Shown piece after piece: positions 25,744 through 33,921 of a DNA stretch of 64,000 bases (its first letter is position 1; every line of letters starts with the position of its first letter). The position numbers were made by a program, and so were the translations under genes. The notes under the pieces were generated by a model. The model had not been told where the DNA came from. It saw only the letters and a program-made list of their open reading frames with translations, and did no database searches. The stretch comes from an uncultured Odoribacter sp. (GTDB lineage Bacteria > Bacteroidota > Bacteroidia > Bacteroidales > Marinifilaceae). The stretch covers positions 4,144 to 68,143 of the forward strand of contig CAJURM010000016.1 in NCBI GenBank assembly GCA_910589025.1, given 5' to 3'.

Positions 25744-26583
25744 ATGAAAGTTGTATATACGAAAGAAGAATTAACCGATTTTATCGGCAGTTATAAAAAA
25801 GAGGGAAAAACCATTGGTTTTGTACCTACGATGGGAGCTTTACACGAAGGACATCTGTCACTCGTCACCCAATGCAAGAAAAACAGTGATGTAGCCGTAG
25901 TAAGCGTATTCGTCAATCCCACCCAGTTTAATGACCCGGAAGATTTAAAGAGATATCCCCGCACACCTGAAAAAGATTGTGTGCTATTGGAAACAGCAGG
26001 ATGTGACATTGCTTTCCTGCCTTCTGTGGAAGAAATTTACCCGGAAAAAGACACCCGGAAATTTGATTTCGGTTATCTGGAATCCATCATGGAAGGAGCC
26101 AAACGCCCCGGACATTTCAACGGAGTGGGGCAAGTGGTAAGCCGTCTGTTTGACATCGTACAACCCGACAGAGCTTTTTTCGGAATGAAAGATTTCCAGC
26201 AGGTAGCCATTATAAAAAATATGGTCCGGCAGTTGGATTATACATTGGAAATCATTCCCTGTCCCATTGTCAGGGAAGAAAGCGGATTGGCATTAAGTTC
26301 ACGTAATGCCCTTTTGGACAAAGAACATAAAGAGAATGCCCCCCATATTTACGCTACTTTGAAAAAAGCCCGTGAACTGGCTTCCCGGATGGGTGTAGAC
26401 GAATTGAAAAAATGGATTGCCGACGAAATTAACCGGAATCCGTTTCTGGAAACGGAATATGTTGAAATTGTCGATGATACAACACTCAAAGTCATAAATG
26501 ACTGGAGTGAAAAAGGAACAAAAGTGGCTTGTGTCGCTGTTTATGCAGGTAAAATCCGGCTTATCGACAACATTGTATTTTAA
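25744..26583 (+). CDS. panC: Pantothenate synthetase
   Basis: 279 residues, full length. It joins pantoate and beta-alanine with ATP. The HxGH-type nucleotide motif is in MGALHEGHLSL (His34, His37) and the second motif in REESGLALSSRN; FFGMKDFQQ, another signature block, is present. It is the first of a vitamin B5 pair with panD 24 bp downstream. Confidence 0.97.
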   Translation: MKVVYTKEELTDFIGSYKKEGKTIGFVPTMGALHEGHLSLVTQCKKNSDVAVVSVFVNPTQFNDPEDLKRYPRTPEKDCVLLETAGCDIAFLPSVEEIYPEKDTRKFDFGYLESIMEGAKRPGHFNGVGQVVSRLFDIVQPDRAFFGMKDFQQVAIIKNMVRQLDYTLEIIPCPIVREESGLALSSRNALLDKEHKENAPHIYATLKKARELASRMGVDELKKWIADEINRNPFLETEYVEIVDDTTLKVINDWSEKGTKVACVAVYAGKIRLIDNIVF

Positions 26584-26607
26584 TCGGTCTTATCAATTGA
26601 AACAGAC

Positions 26608-26958
26608 ATGTTTATTGAAGTTGTAAAATCTAAGATTCACAAGGTTACAGTTACGGAAGCCAATCTGCAATATGTAGGCAGTGTAACGATTGACATCGCC
26701 TTGATGGAAGCCGCCAATATCATCGAAAACGAAAAAGTTCAGATCGTAAACGTAAACAATGGAGAACGTATCGAAACATACGTTATCAAAGGAGAAAGAA
26801 ATTCGGGAGTGGTTTGTCTGAATGGTCCGGCAGCCCGGAAATGTGCAATAGGAGATGTGGTTATCATCATTTCCTACGCGTCAATGGATTTTGAAGAAGC
26901 CAAAGCACACAAACCCACGTTGGTATTCCCCGACACTTCAACCAATCAACTGATTTAA
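26608..26958 (+). CDS. panD: Aspartate 1-decarboxylase
   Basis: 116 residues. It forms beta-alanine, the second substrate of PanC. The proenzyme self-cleaves to make a pyruvoyl cofactor, and the cleavage site Gly24-Ser25 (YVGSVTID) is conserved. Also present are NVNNGERIETY and the GPAAR segment of the active site. It is co-transcribed with panC. Confidence 0.97.
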   Translation: MFIEVVKSKIHKVTVTEANLQYVGSVTIDIALMEAANIIENEKVQIVNVNNGERIETYVIKGERNSGVVCLNGPAARKCAIGDVVIIISYASMDFEEAKAHKPTLVFPDTSTNQLI

Positions 26959-26971
26959 AAACACGTCGATT

Positions 26972-27460
26972 ATGGACTATCTGGCTTTTATCACAAATAA
27001 AATCGTTGAAGACAGAGATGATTTTCGAAATACATTAAGCCAGTGGAAATTTCAAAATGAAAAAATAGTCTTTACAAACGGTTGTTTTGACATTCTTCAT
27101 CGCGGCCACATAGAATATCTTGCCCAGGCTGCTTCTTTCGGTACAAAATTGGTTATCGGACTCAATACCGATGCATCCGTAAAGAGATTGAAAGGAGAAA
27201 CACGCCCTGTTAATAATCAGCAAGCCCGTGCTATTTTGCTTTCTTCTTTGATATTCAGCGACAAAATCGTTTTTTTTGACGAAGACACCCCGCTCGAATT
27301 GATCCGGTTCGTACAGCCCGACATATTGGTCAAAGGAGCCGATTACAAACCCGAAGAGATTGTCGGGTATGACATCGTAAAAGCCAAAGGGGGAGAAGTC
27401 GTAACCATCGACCTGACACAAGGATACTCCACTACCTCTATCCTCAGCAAATTGGGATAA
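26972..27460 (+). CDS. rfaE2: Heptose-1-phosphate adenylyltransferase (RfaE domain II)
   Basis: 162 residues, a stand-alone nucleotidyltransferase with the FTNGCFDILHRGHIEYL motif (HxGH) and the YSTTSIL C-terminal signature of RfaE/HldE domain II. It activates D-glycero-beta-D-manno-heptose 1-phosphate to ADP-heptose for lipopolysaccharide core synthesis. The kinase half (domain I) is not in the window, as is common in Bacteroidota where the two are separate genes. It starts 13 bp after panD. Confidence 0.92.
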   Translation: MDYLAFITNKIVEDRDDFRNTLSQWKFQNEKIVFTNGCFDILHRGHIEYLAQAASFGTKLVIGLNTDASVKRLKGETRPVNNQQARAILLSSLIFSDKIVFFDEDTPLELIRFVQPDILVKGADYKPEEIVGYDIVKAKGGEVVTIDLTQGYSTTSILSKLG

Positions 27461-27974
27461 ACATTCCTTCCGCTTTATCTTCACGACAGCTATTTTCTTA
27501 CCTGTTAGAAAAGTGTCACAAAGCTGTAAAAAAGTGTTAGTAAAAAATGAAAGAAATACACATAACTTATTTTGAAAATTTAAAAAAGGACAGTGTTATA
27601 TTTTTTAATGAAATTCCAAAATTAAAAACCTTTCTTTAATTGTTTTTCTTTCCACATATTCCTAACACTTTTTCCCGGTTAAAAAACGGTTTTTTATTAT
27701 TCGGTTTTCTTTCTAACAATTGTCAATAACTTTAATAAAAGAATATAGATCAATCATTTATTATTAGCATACCTGTTAATAATTTTCTTTTTCAAACTAA
27801 AAACGAGATAATCAAAAAAGGAATACTTTTTTTATTCCACAAACTAACATCTCATCATCATTTTCATATTTAAATTTAAAAAAATAGGAATAATATAATT
27901 ATAATAAGTTTGTTTAAAACCGTCAATGTGTACCTTTGCAAAGATTAAATCCGATGTCAAATTAAACAAAAACG
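27461..27974. other. 514-bp AT-rich intergenic region
   Basis: No coding sequence was seen. It is much richer in A+T than its flanks. It carries AAAAAGTGTTAG at 27529-27540 and its exact complement CTAACACTTTTT at 27662-27673, plus related GTTAGAAAAGTG and TTCTAACAATTG words, and ends in a good promoter for the flippase gene. Possible long regulated leader, or replication-related; undecided. Confidence 0.5.
27909..27938 (+). promoter_or_regulatory. Bacteroidota-type promoter of the flippase gene
   Basis: TTTG at 27909-27912 and TACCTTTG at 27931-27938 (exact TAnnTTTG) with 18 bp between, 36 bp before the ATG. Confidence 0.7.
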
Positions 27975-29468
27975 ATGAATCCTTTAAAAAAATTAGCCGG
28001 TGAAACGGTTATCTATGGATTTACGACCATTTTAGGCCGTTTCGTCAACTGGCTGCTTGTTCCTTTGTATGCCGGAATTTTTGCAGCAAGTGAATACGGT
28101 ATTGTTATAAATCTGATGTCTTATACAGCCCTTTTGGTGGTATTACTGACTTATGGGACGGAGACCGGATTTTTCAGGTTTGCCACACAGGAGAACCGGA
28201 ACAATGTTTTTTCCACTTTGATGTCTTCCTTGTCCGTAACTACTCTTCTTTTTTTGTTTCTTACACTCTTTTTTCTGACGGATTTATCTGTTTTTCTGGA
28301 TGTGCAGGAACACAAAGAGTATTTGATATTATTGATTGTCACGATTGCTATAGATGTTATCAGTTCCATTCCTTTTGCTCTTTTAAGGCTGGAAAGCCGC
28401 CCTATACGTTTCGGAATCATCAAGTTACTGAACATCGGAATAAACATCGGATTAAACCTGTTTTTTCTTTTGTGCTGTCCTTTTTTGGAGAAAAAGGGGA
28501 TGCATGTTCCTTTTTTTGATCCTCAGGGGGGGATTCTCTATATTTTCATATCCTATTTGGTCGCTTCGATGGTGACGTTCCTGATGCTGTTGCCCTATTT
28601 TCTGAAATTTCATTTTTATTTCTCTTTCAAGTTGTTGAAAGAGATTTTGAATTATTCTTTTCCGATACTGATTGTGAGTTTGGCGGGAATGGTCAATTTG
28701 CAGGGGGATAAAATTATGATGCCCAAGATTCTGGGGCAGGTTATGAGTCAGGAGGAGGCATTGGCTATGACGGGTATTTACGGGGCTAATTATAAATTGG
28801 CTTTGGTGATGTATATTTTTACCCAGGGTTTCCGGTTTGCTTTTGAACCGTTTTTTTTCAACTATTCCAAGAATGAAGATTCCAAAAAAGTATACAGACA
28901 GGTGTTTTTGTATTTTACGGGATTCGGCCTGATTATCTTTTTGGGGGTTATGTATTGGATTGATATTATCAAATTTTTTGTACGTCGTCCCCAGTATTAT
29001 GCAGGGATAATTATTGTGCCGTGGGTGCTTTTGGCCAATCTTTTCCAGGGGATGTATTATTCTCTTTCTTTGTGGTATAAACTGACGGATAAAACGATTT
29101 ACGGGGCATATATGGCTATTGCAGGCAGTGTGATTACCGTTTCCATGAATTTCATTCTGTTGCCCCGGATAGGGTTTATGGGGTCCGCTTATGCGGTTTT
29201 TACCTGTTTTTTGGTTATGTGTGTTCTCTCTTTGATATTGGGACACCGGTTTTACCGGATAGATTATGACATACGTAAGATTATTTTTTATTTTTTATTA
29301 GCCGTTGTATTTTATTTTGCAGGCAGATATATTACGTTTGATAATCCTTGGGTAACCTGTCTGGCAAGGACGCCTTTGCTGATGGTGTTTGTTTTGATTT
29401 TCCTGAAAAGGGAAATGAAATTCTTGTTTACCGGAAATTTCATACGTAAAGTGTTCAGTAAAAGGTAG
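27975..29468 (+). CDS. Polysaccharide/lipid-linked oligosaccharide flippase (MOP superfamily)
   Basis: 497 residues with about 14 predicted membrane helices throughout and the N-terminal pattern LAGETVIYGFTTILGRFVNWLLVPLY typical of Wzx-like exporters. It should move undecaprenyl-linked glycans across the inner membrane for capsule, O-antigen or glycoprotein synthesis. No glycosyltransferases are next to it, so the substrate is unknown. It has its own promoter after the AT-rich gap. Confidence 0.87.
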   Translation: MNPLKKLAGETVIYGFTTILGRFVNWLLVPLYAGIFAASEYGIVINLMSYTALLVVLLTYGTETGFFRFATQENRNNVFSTLMSSLSVTTLLFLFLTLFFLTDLSVFLDVQEHKEYLILLIVTIAIDVISSIPFALLRLESRPIRFGIIKLLNIGINIGLNLFFLLCCPFLEKKGMHVPFFDPQGGILYIFISYLVASMVTFLMLLPYFLKFHFYFSFKLLKEILNYSFPILIVSLAGMVNLQGDKIMMPKILGQVMSQEEALAMTGIYGANYKLALVMYIFTQGFRFAFEPFFFNYSKNEDSKKVYRQVFLYFTGFGLIIFLGVMYWIDIIKFFVRRPQYYAGIIIVPWVLLANLFQGMYYSLSLWYKLTDKTIYGAYMAIAGSVITVSMNFILLPRIGFMGSAYAVFTCFLVMCVLSLILGHRFYRIDYDIRKIIFYFLLAVVFYFAGRYITFDNPWVTCLARTPLLMVFVLIFLKREMKFLFTGNFIRKVFSKR

Positions 29469-29517
29469 TAATGTTTTTTGGCAAAAGGGAAGACCGTTCA
29501 TCAAAATTCGAGTAAAC

Positions 29518-29548
29518 TTGATTTTGCATTTAACTTGTACTATCTTTG
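29518..29548 (+). promoter_or_regulatory. Bacteroidota-type promoter of the dut operon
   Basis: TTG at 29518-29520 and TATCTTTG (exact TAnnTTTG) at 29541-29548, with 20 bp between, 45 bp before the dut ATG. Confidence 0.65.
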
Positions 29549-29593
29549 TAAAAGATTGGGAAAGAGTATTTAATATGGCATAAAAAGAGAAAT

Positions 29594-30028
29594 ATGAAAG
29601 TCAATATCATCAACAAATCCAAGCATCCGCTTCCGGAGTATAAGACCAAGTTATCGGCAGGTATGGATATCCGTGCGAATTTGAGCGAAACGATAGTTTT
29701 ACAGCCTTTGGAAAGAAAACTCATTCCTACCGGATTGTTTATCGAACTGCCGGAAGGGTATGAAGCACAGATGCGTCCCCGCAGCGGTTTGGCCCTGAAT
29801 GAAGGGTTGGGACTTCTGAACAGTCCCGGAACGATTGATGCGGACTACCGGGGAGAGGTAGGAATTATTGTTGTTAATTTGTCTAATAACGTGGTCAGCA
29901 TTAAAGACGGTGACCGGATAGCACAGATGGTCATAAATAAGGTGGAACAAGCCGAATTGGTGGAGGTGAAAGAACTGACCGATACAGAGCGGGGTTCAGG
30001 AGGTTTCGGACACACCGGAAAAAAATAA
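29594..30028 (+). CDS. dut: dUTP diphosphatase
   Basis: 144 residues, the trimeric dUTPase size. It hydrolyses dUTP to dUMP, keeping uracil out of DNA. Conserved motifs are visible in order: AGMDIRAN, RPRSGLAL, GTIDADYRGEVG, and the C-terminal RGSGGFGHTG phosphate-binding arm. It heads an operon-like run with a TPR protein, DUF4292 lipoprotein and M23-family protein, a grouping that is common in Bacteroidota. Confidence 0.97.
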   Translation: MKVNIINKSKHPLPEYKTKLSAGMDIRANLSETIVLQPLERKLIPTGLFIELPEGYEAQMRPRSGLALNEGLGLLNSPGTIDADYRGEVGIIVVNLSNNVVSIKDGDRIAQMVINKVEQAELVEVKELTDTERGSGGFGHTGKK

Positions 30029-30088
30029 ATTTTTACCGTATAAAGGAGTAGATTTGACGGTAAAAAAGGACTTTACAGAGTAACAGGA

Positions 30089-31813
30089 ATGAAAAGGAGT
30101 TTTATTTTAGCAGCGGTTCTTTTTTTGGCGGTAAGTGTTTTTGCAGGCGAAAAAAAGAGAGAAGAGGTAAGAAAGGAATTAGATGAAAAGTCTAAGCTGG
30201 AATTTGATTACTCTTTTATGGAGGGGGTGAGATGTAAAGTTACCGGTGATTTTCAGGGAGCGATGGGGTGGTATGACAATTGTCTGAAAATTGATCCGGA
30301 GAGCCCTGTCGTTAAATACGAGATAGCAGGACTTCTTTTGGGTACGGAAGATTACAACGGGGCTTTGCAGTTAGCGCGTGAAGCTGTTGCCGGAAATCCT
30401 GCCAATTTGTGGTATAAATTGCTGTTGGCAAATGTTCTGCAAAAAAAGTCCATGATTGAGGAGGCTTGTAATGTTTATGCCGATATCATCGGAAAGTATC
30501 CGGATAAAGAGGAGTTTTATCTGATGGAAGCCAGTCTTTACGCTTCTGTTGAAAAATGGCAGAAAGCGATAGAGGTGTATGACCGGTATGAGAAACAATA
30601 CGGGGTGACGGAACCTGCTTCCATTGAAAAAATCAAGTTGTACAGCAAATTGGATGACGTTAAGGGAGCTTCCAATGAATTACTGAAATTGATTAATGAA
30701 TATCCGGAAAGAAACGAATACCTGAGTTTGCTGGCTGAATTGTATTTCAATTACAATCAGGATAAGAAAGGATTGCAGATTTTGAATAAACTGCTGAAAG
30801 AGGATCCGCAAAACGGATATGTTCATTTGTATCTGGCAGACTATTACCGCGACAAAAAGCAGTCTGCGGAAGTGGCTAAGCACATGAAAAGCGCACTGCT
30901 GAGTGACCAGCTTGAAAATTCATTCAAAGTCCAGTATATACTGAAACTGATATTGGGCCGTGATTCGACAAAAGTTACCGAACCGGAATTGGATTCTTAT
31001 ATGGATATTCTCATGAGTAAATACAGCGAAGATTTATCCATACGGGCGTTGCATTCGGATTTTCTGAGGAAAGACGGAAAATTACAGGAAGCCCGGCAGG
31101 AATTGGAATATATTCTGGAAAGAGAGAAGAATAATTACATGATATGGGAGGAGTTGTTGCTGACTTGTAATCAGTTGGAAGATACGAATTGTATGTATGT
31201 GCAGAGTGTGGAGGCAATAAAGTATTTTCCCGAACAGCCGCTTCCTTATGCTTTGGCAGGGGTGTCCCTGATGATGCGAAAAGATTTTGCATCGGCTGTT
31301 GATTTTCTTAAAAAAGGAATTTTACTGACAGACGACAGAATCCAGTTGAAATCCCAGTTTTATTCCTATCTGGGTGATTGTTATTACAGTCTGGACAGTA
31401 CGGAACAGGCTTTCCGGATGTTTGACAAAGTATTGGAAATCAATCCTCAGGATGTATTGGTATTGAATAATTATGCCTATTATCTTTCTTTGCTGGACCA
31501 GGATTTAGGTAAGGCGGAGGACATGAGTTCCAAAGCGGTTATGCTGGAACCGGACAACGGTACGTATCTGGATACGCATGCGTGGGTGCTTTTCAAACGT
31601 AAAGTCTATTCGGAAGCACTTTATTACATGAAGCAGGCGATGGAAAAGACAACGGAACCTTCGAGTGTGCTCTATGAGCATTACGGAGATATTTTGTATA
31701 TGAACGGAAAGAAAAAAGAGGCTTTGGAAATGTGGAAAAAAGCCAAAGAAATGGGAGATGAAGTAAGTACCGCTTTGGATGAGAAGATAGCAGGTACTTA
31801 TGTTTTTAATTGA
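30089..31813 (+). CDS. Secreted tetratricopeptide-repeat protein
   Basis: 574 residues with a signal peptide (about 1-19). Essentially the whole mature part is TPR-like helical repeats; clear units include GALQLAREAVAGNPANLWYK-type and AFRMFDKVLEINPQDVLVL-type blocks. TPR proteins act as scaffolds. Position between dut and the DUF4292 lipoprotein, 9 bp before the latter, suggests envelope assembly, but no partner is proved. Confidence 0.85.
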   Translation: MKRSFILAAVLFLAVSVFAGEKKREEVRKELDEKSKLEFDYSFMEGVRCKVTGDFQGAMGWYDNCLKIDPESPVVKYEIAGLLLGTEDYNGALQLAREAVAGNPANLWYKLLLANVLQKKSMIEEACNVYADIIGKYPDKEEFYLMEASLYASVEKWQKAIEVYDRYEKQYGVTEPASIEKIKLYSKLDDVKGASNELLKLINEYPERNEYLSLLAELYFNYNQDKKGLQILNKLLKEDPQNGYVHLYLADYYRDKKQSAEVAKHMKSALLSDQLENSFKVQYILKLILGRDSTKVTEPELDSYMDILMSKYSEDLSIRALHSDFLRKDGKLQEARQELEYILEREKNNYMIWEELLLTCNQLEDTNCMYVQSVEAIKYFPEQPLPYALAGVSLMMRKDFASAVDFLKKGILLTDDRIQLKSQFYSYLGDCYYSLDSTEQAFRMFDKVLEINPQDVLVLNNYAYYLSLLDQDLGKAEDMSSKAVMLEPDNGTYLDTHAWVLFKRKVYSEALYYMKQAMEKTTEPSSVLYEHYGDILYMNGKKKEALEMWKKAKEMGDEVSTALDEKIAGTYVFN

Positions 31814-31822
31814 AAAAGGTAA

Positions 31823-32683
31823 ATGACTAAATATTTCTTTTTATTTTTTGTGGTGTTTTGCGTGACGTCGTGTAAAGTGGCTGAAAAAGTTTCGGTGCAC
31901 TGGGAGGTACCTCATATCACGGAAGCAAAACTGTTGAAAAATATTCATGAAAATGAATTGCAGTTCAACAGTTTATATGCTAAAAAATTAGATGTTTCCA
32001 TCGACCGGAACGGGAAAACCGATCATGTTAAAGCGGCATTGAAAATAGAAAGGGACAGTTTTATCTGGATGTCTCTGACAGCTCCTTTGGGTATAGAGAT
32101 TGCCCGGATTTTACTGACTCCGGACAGTATTAAATTTATAGATTCTTATAATAAAAAGTATTTTTTTACTGATTACCGTTTTTTTTATGATAAATTCGAT
32201 ATAAAGATTAATTTTGATTGTTTTCAAAATCTGTTGTCTAATGTCTATTTTGACTTGGAAAACTGCGGAAAAAATGAGACGGACGATACGAAATTTAAGT
32301 TTGAAAAAACAGGTAGCGATTATGTATTGTCGAATGTACACCGGAAAGCATTGAACCGGAAAATAAAGAAGTTCTTTAAGAAGAAAAGGAAAAATAAGGA
32401 TTACACGTTGATTTTGCATAAAGTGCACATAGACCCCACGTTATTCCGGCCTTTGAAGATGTCGCTCGAGGATTTGGAAAGCGATATGGGAATCAGTGTC
32501 AAATACGGTAATTTCAAATCTTTCGGAGAGAAAATGTATCCCGAAGACATAGAGTTTAATGTGGTGTCGGACGACTTGAAAATCAAATTGGGACTGAAAG
32601 TTCAAAAGCTTGAGTTTGACGTGAAAGTCACTCCGAACTTCAGACTTTCTACCAAATATAAACCTCTTTCGTTTGATAAATAG
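31823..32683 (+). CDS. DUF4292 lipoprotein
   Basis: 286 residues with a lipoprotein signal (VVFCVTSC, lipidated Cys near residue 17). The central segment (SFIWMSLTAPLGIEIARILLTPDSI) is the recognisable DUF4292 block; the fold resembles LolA/LolB-type outer-membrane carriers in the literature on this family, though I cannot show that here. It is followed after 18 bp by the M23-family gene, forming a conserved Bacteroidota pair. Confidence 0.8.
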   Translation: MTKYFFLFFVVFCVTSCKVAEKVSVHWEVPHITEAKLLKNIHENELQFNSLYAKKLDVSIDRNGKTDHVKAALKIERDSFIWMSLTAPLGIEIARILLTPDSIKFIDSYNKKYFFTDYRFFYDKFDIKINFDCFQNLLSNVYFDLENCGKNETDDTKFKFEKTGSDYVLSNVHRKALNRKIKKFFKKKRKNKDYTLILHKVHIDPTLFRPLKMSLEDLESDMGISVKYGNFKSFGEKMYPEDIEFNVVSDDLKIKLGLKVQKLEFDVKVTPNFRLSTKYKPLSFDK

Positions 32684-32701
32684 TTGGACAGGGATTAAAC
32701 A

Positions 32702-33892
32702 ATGAGACGAAGGTATATCGGCATATTATTTCTGTTGTTCTTTCTGCCGGCTTTGACGGGATTTTGTCAGTCTGTCAGCAGCATAAAGAAAGACAAGGCG
32801 AAGATTGAGAAGGAGATAGCTTATCTCAACAAACTGCTGGAAGAGGCAAAAAGCAATAAAAGCGTGTCGGTGGAAAGGTTGAAGATACTCCAGCAAAAGA
32901 TAGCTCAGAGTAAAGAGCTGATACGCTCTTTGCAGCAGGAGGTGAAATACCTGGAGAACCAGATTGACCGGAATGAAAGCCGCATTTCCCAACTCATGAC
33001 TGATAGGGAATCCATGTTGAGCATGTATAGTAAGCTGATATACGGGTTGTGGAAAAAGCGGAATAAAACGGATAAACTGATGTTTATTTTTGCTTCTTCC
33101 GATTTTAACCAGGCTTATAACCGATATAAGTATTTTGAGCAGATACAGAGCTATTCTAAACGGCAGCTTTCTTTGATAGGGCAAATAAACGATTCTTTGA
33201 ATGTGAAGAATGCGGAATTGAAAGAGTATATGGTTCTGAAGAATGAAGCATTACGCGATATAGATGTTCAAAACAGGGATTTGGTCAGTCAGCAGGAGAG
33301 TGAAAATAAACTGATACTCGAGCTCCAGAAAAAAGAAAAGCAAATTGTAAAGAAATTGCAGGCGGAAGCGAAAAACCGGGAGAGGCTGGAAAGGGAGCTG
33401 AATAAATTGATAGCTTCACAGGCGAAAAAATCGGGAGGTACTTCTTCCAAATATAAACTTACACCCGAAGAAAAGCTGCTTTCGGACGATTTTTCAAAGA
33501 ACCGGGGAAAACTGCCCTGGCCTGTGACACAGGGAATTATTTCCGAAAAGTTCGGTGTAAATCCCCATCCGGTGTATAAGCGGGTGCTGATGTCGAATGA
33601 CGGAATCAATATCACCACGTCTAAAAATGCGGAAGTCAGAGCGGTGTTTAAAGGGGTGGTTTCGGACATAGCCCTGATGCCGGGGATAAATAATGCGGTG
33701 ATTATCCGTCATGGAAATTATCTGACCGTTTATACGAATTTAGTGTATGTGAGCGTGAAAAAAGGAGAAAAGGTAACTACAAAACAGACCATAGGAAAAG
33801 TGGCCTATGACAATGAAAAAGGGAGTATATTGGGATTTCAGGTATGGAATAATTTAGAGAAACAGAATCCCGAATTGTGGTTGGCGAAATAA
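32702..33892 (+). CDS. EnvC-like coiled-coil protein with degenerate M23 domain
   Basis: 396 residues: signal peptide (1-22), long coiled coil (about 25-250) and a C-terminal LytM/M23 domain (about 270-396). In active M23 peptidases the zinc ligands lie in HxGxDI-like and HxHG-like motifs; here the first reads NDGINI and the last HGNYLTVYTNL, so at least one histidine is missing. That, with the coiled coil, is the design of EnvC, which activates cell-separation amidases rather than cutting peptidoglycan itself. An activator role is inference. Confidence 0.85.
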   Translation: MRRRYIGILFLLFFLPALTGFCQSVSSIKKDKAKIEKEIAYLNKLLEEAKSNKSVSVERLKILQQKIAQSKELIRSLQQEVKYLENQIDRNESRISQLMTDRESMLSMYSKLIYGLWKKRNKTDKLMFIFASSDFNQAYNRYKYFEQIQSYSKRQLSLIGQINDSLNVKNAELKEYMVLKNEALRDIDVQNRDLVSQQESENKLILELQKKEKQIVKKLQAEAKNRERLERELNKLIASQAKKSGGTSSKYKLTPEEKLLSDDFSKNRGKLPWPVTQGIISEKFGVNPHPVYKRVLMSNDGINITTSKNAEVRAVFKGVVSDIALMPGINNAVIIRHGNYLTVYTNLVYVSVKKGEKVTTKQTIGKVAYDNEKGSILGFQVWNNLEKQNPELWLAK

Positions 33893-33921
33893 AAGGTAAT
33901 CAAGAGTGTTAATAGCAGGGA

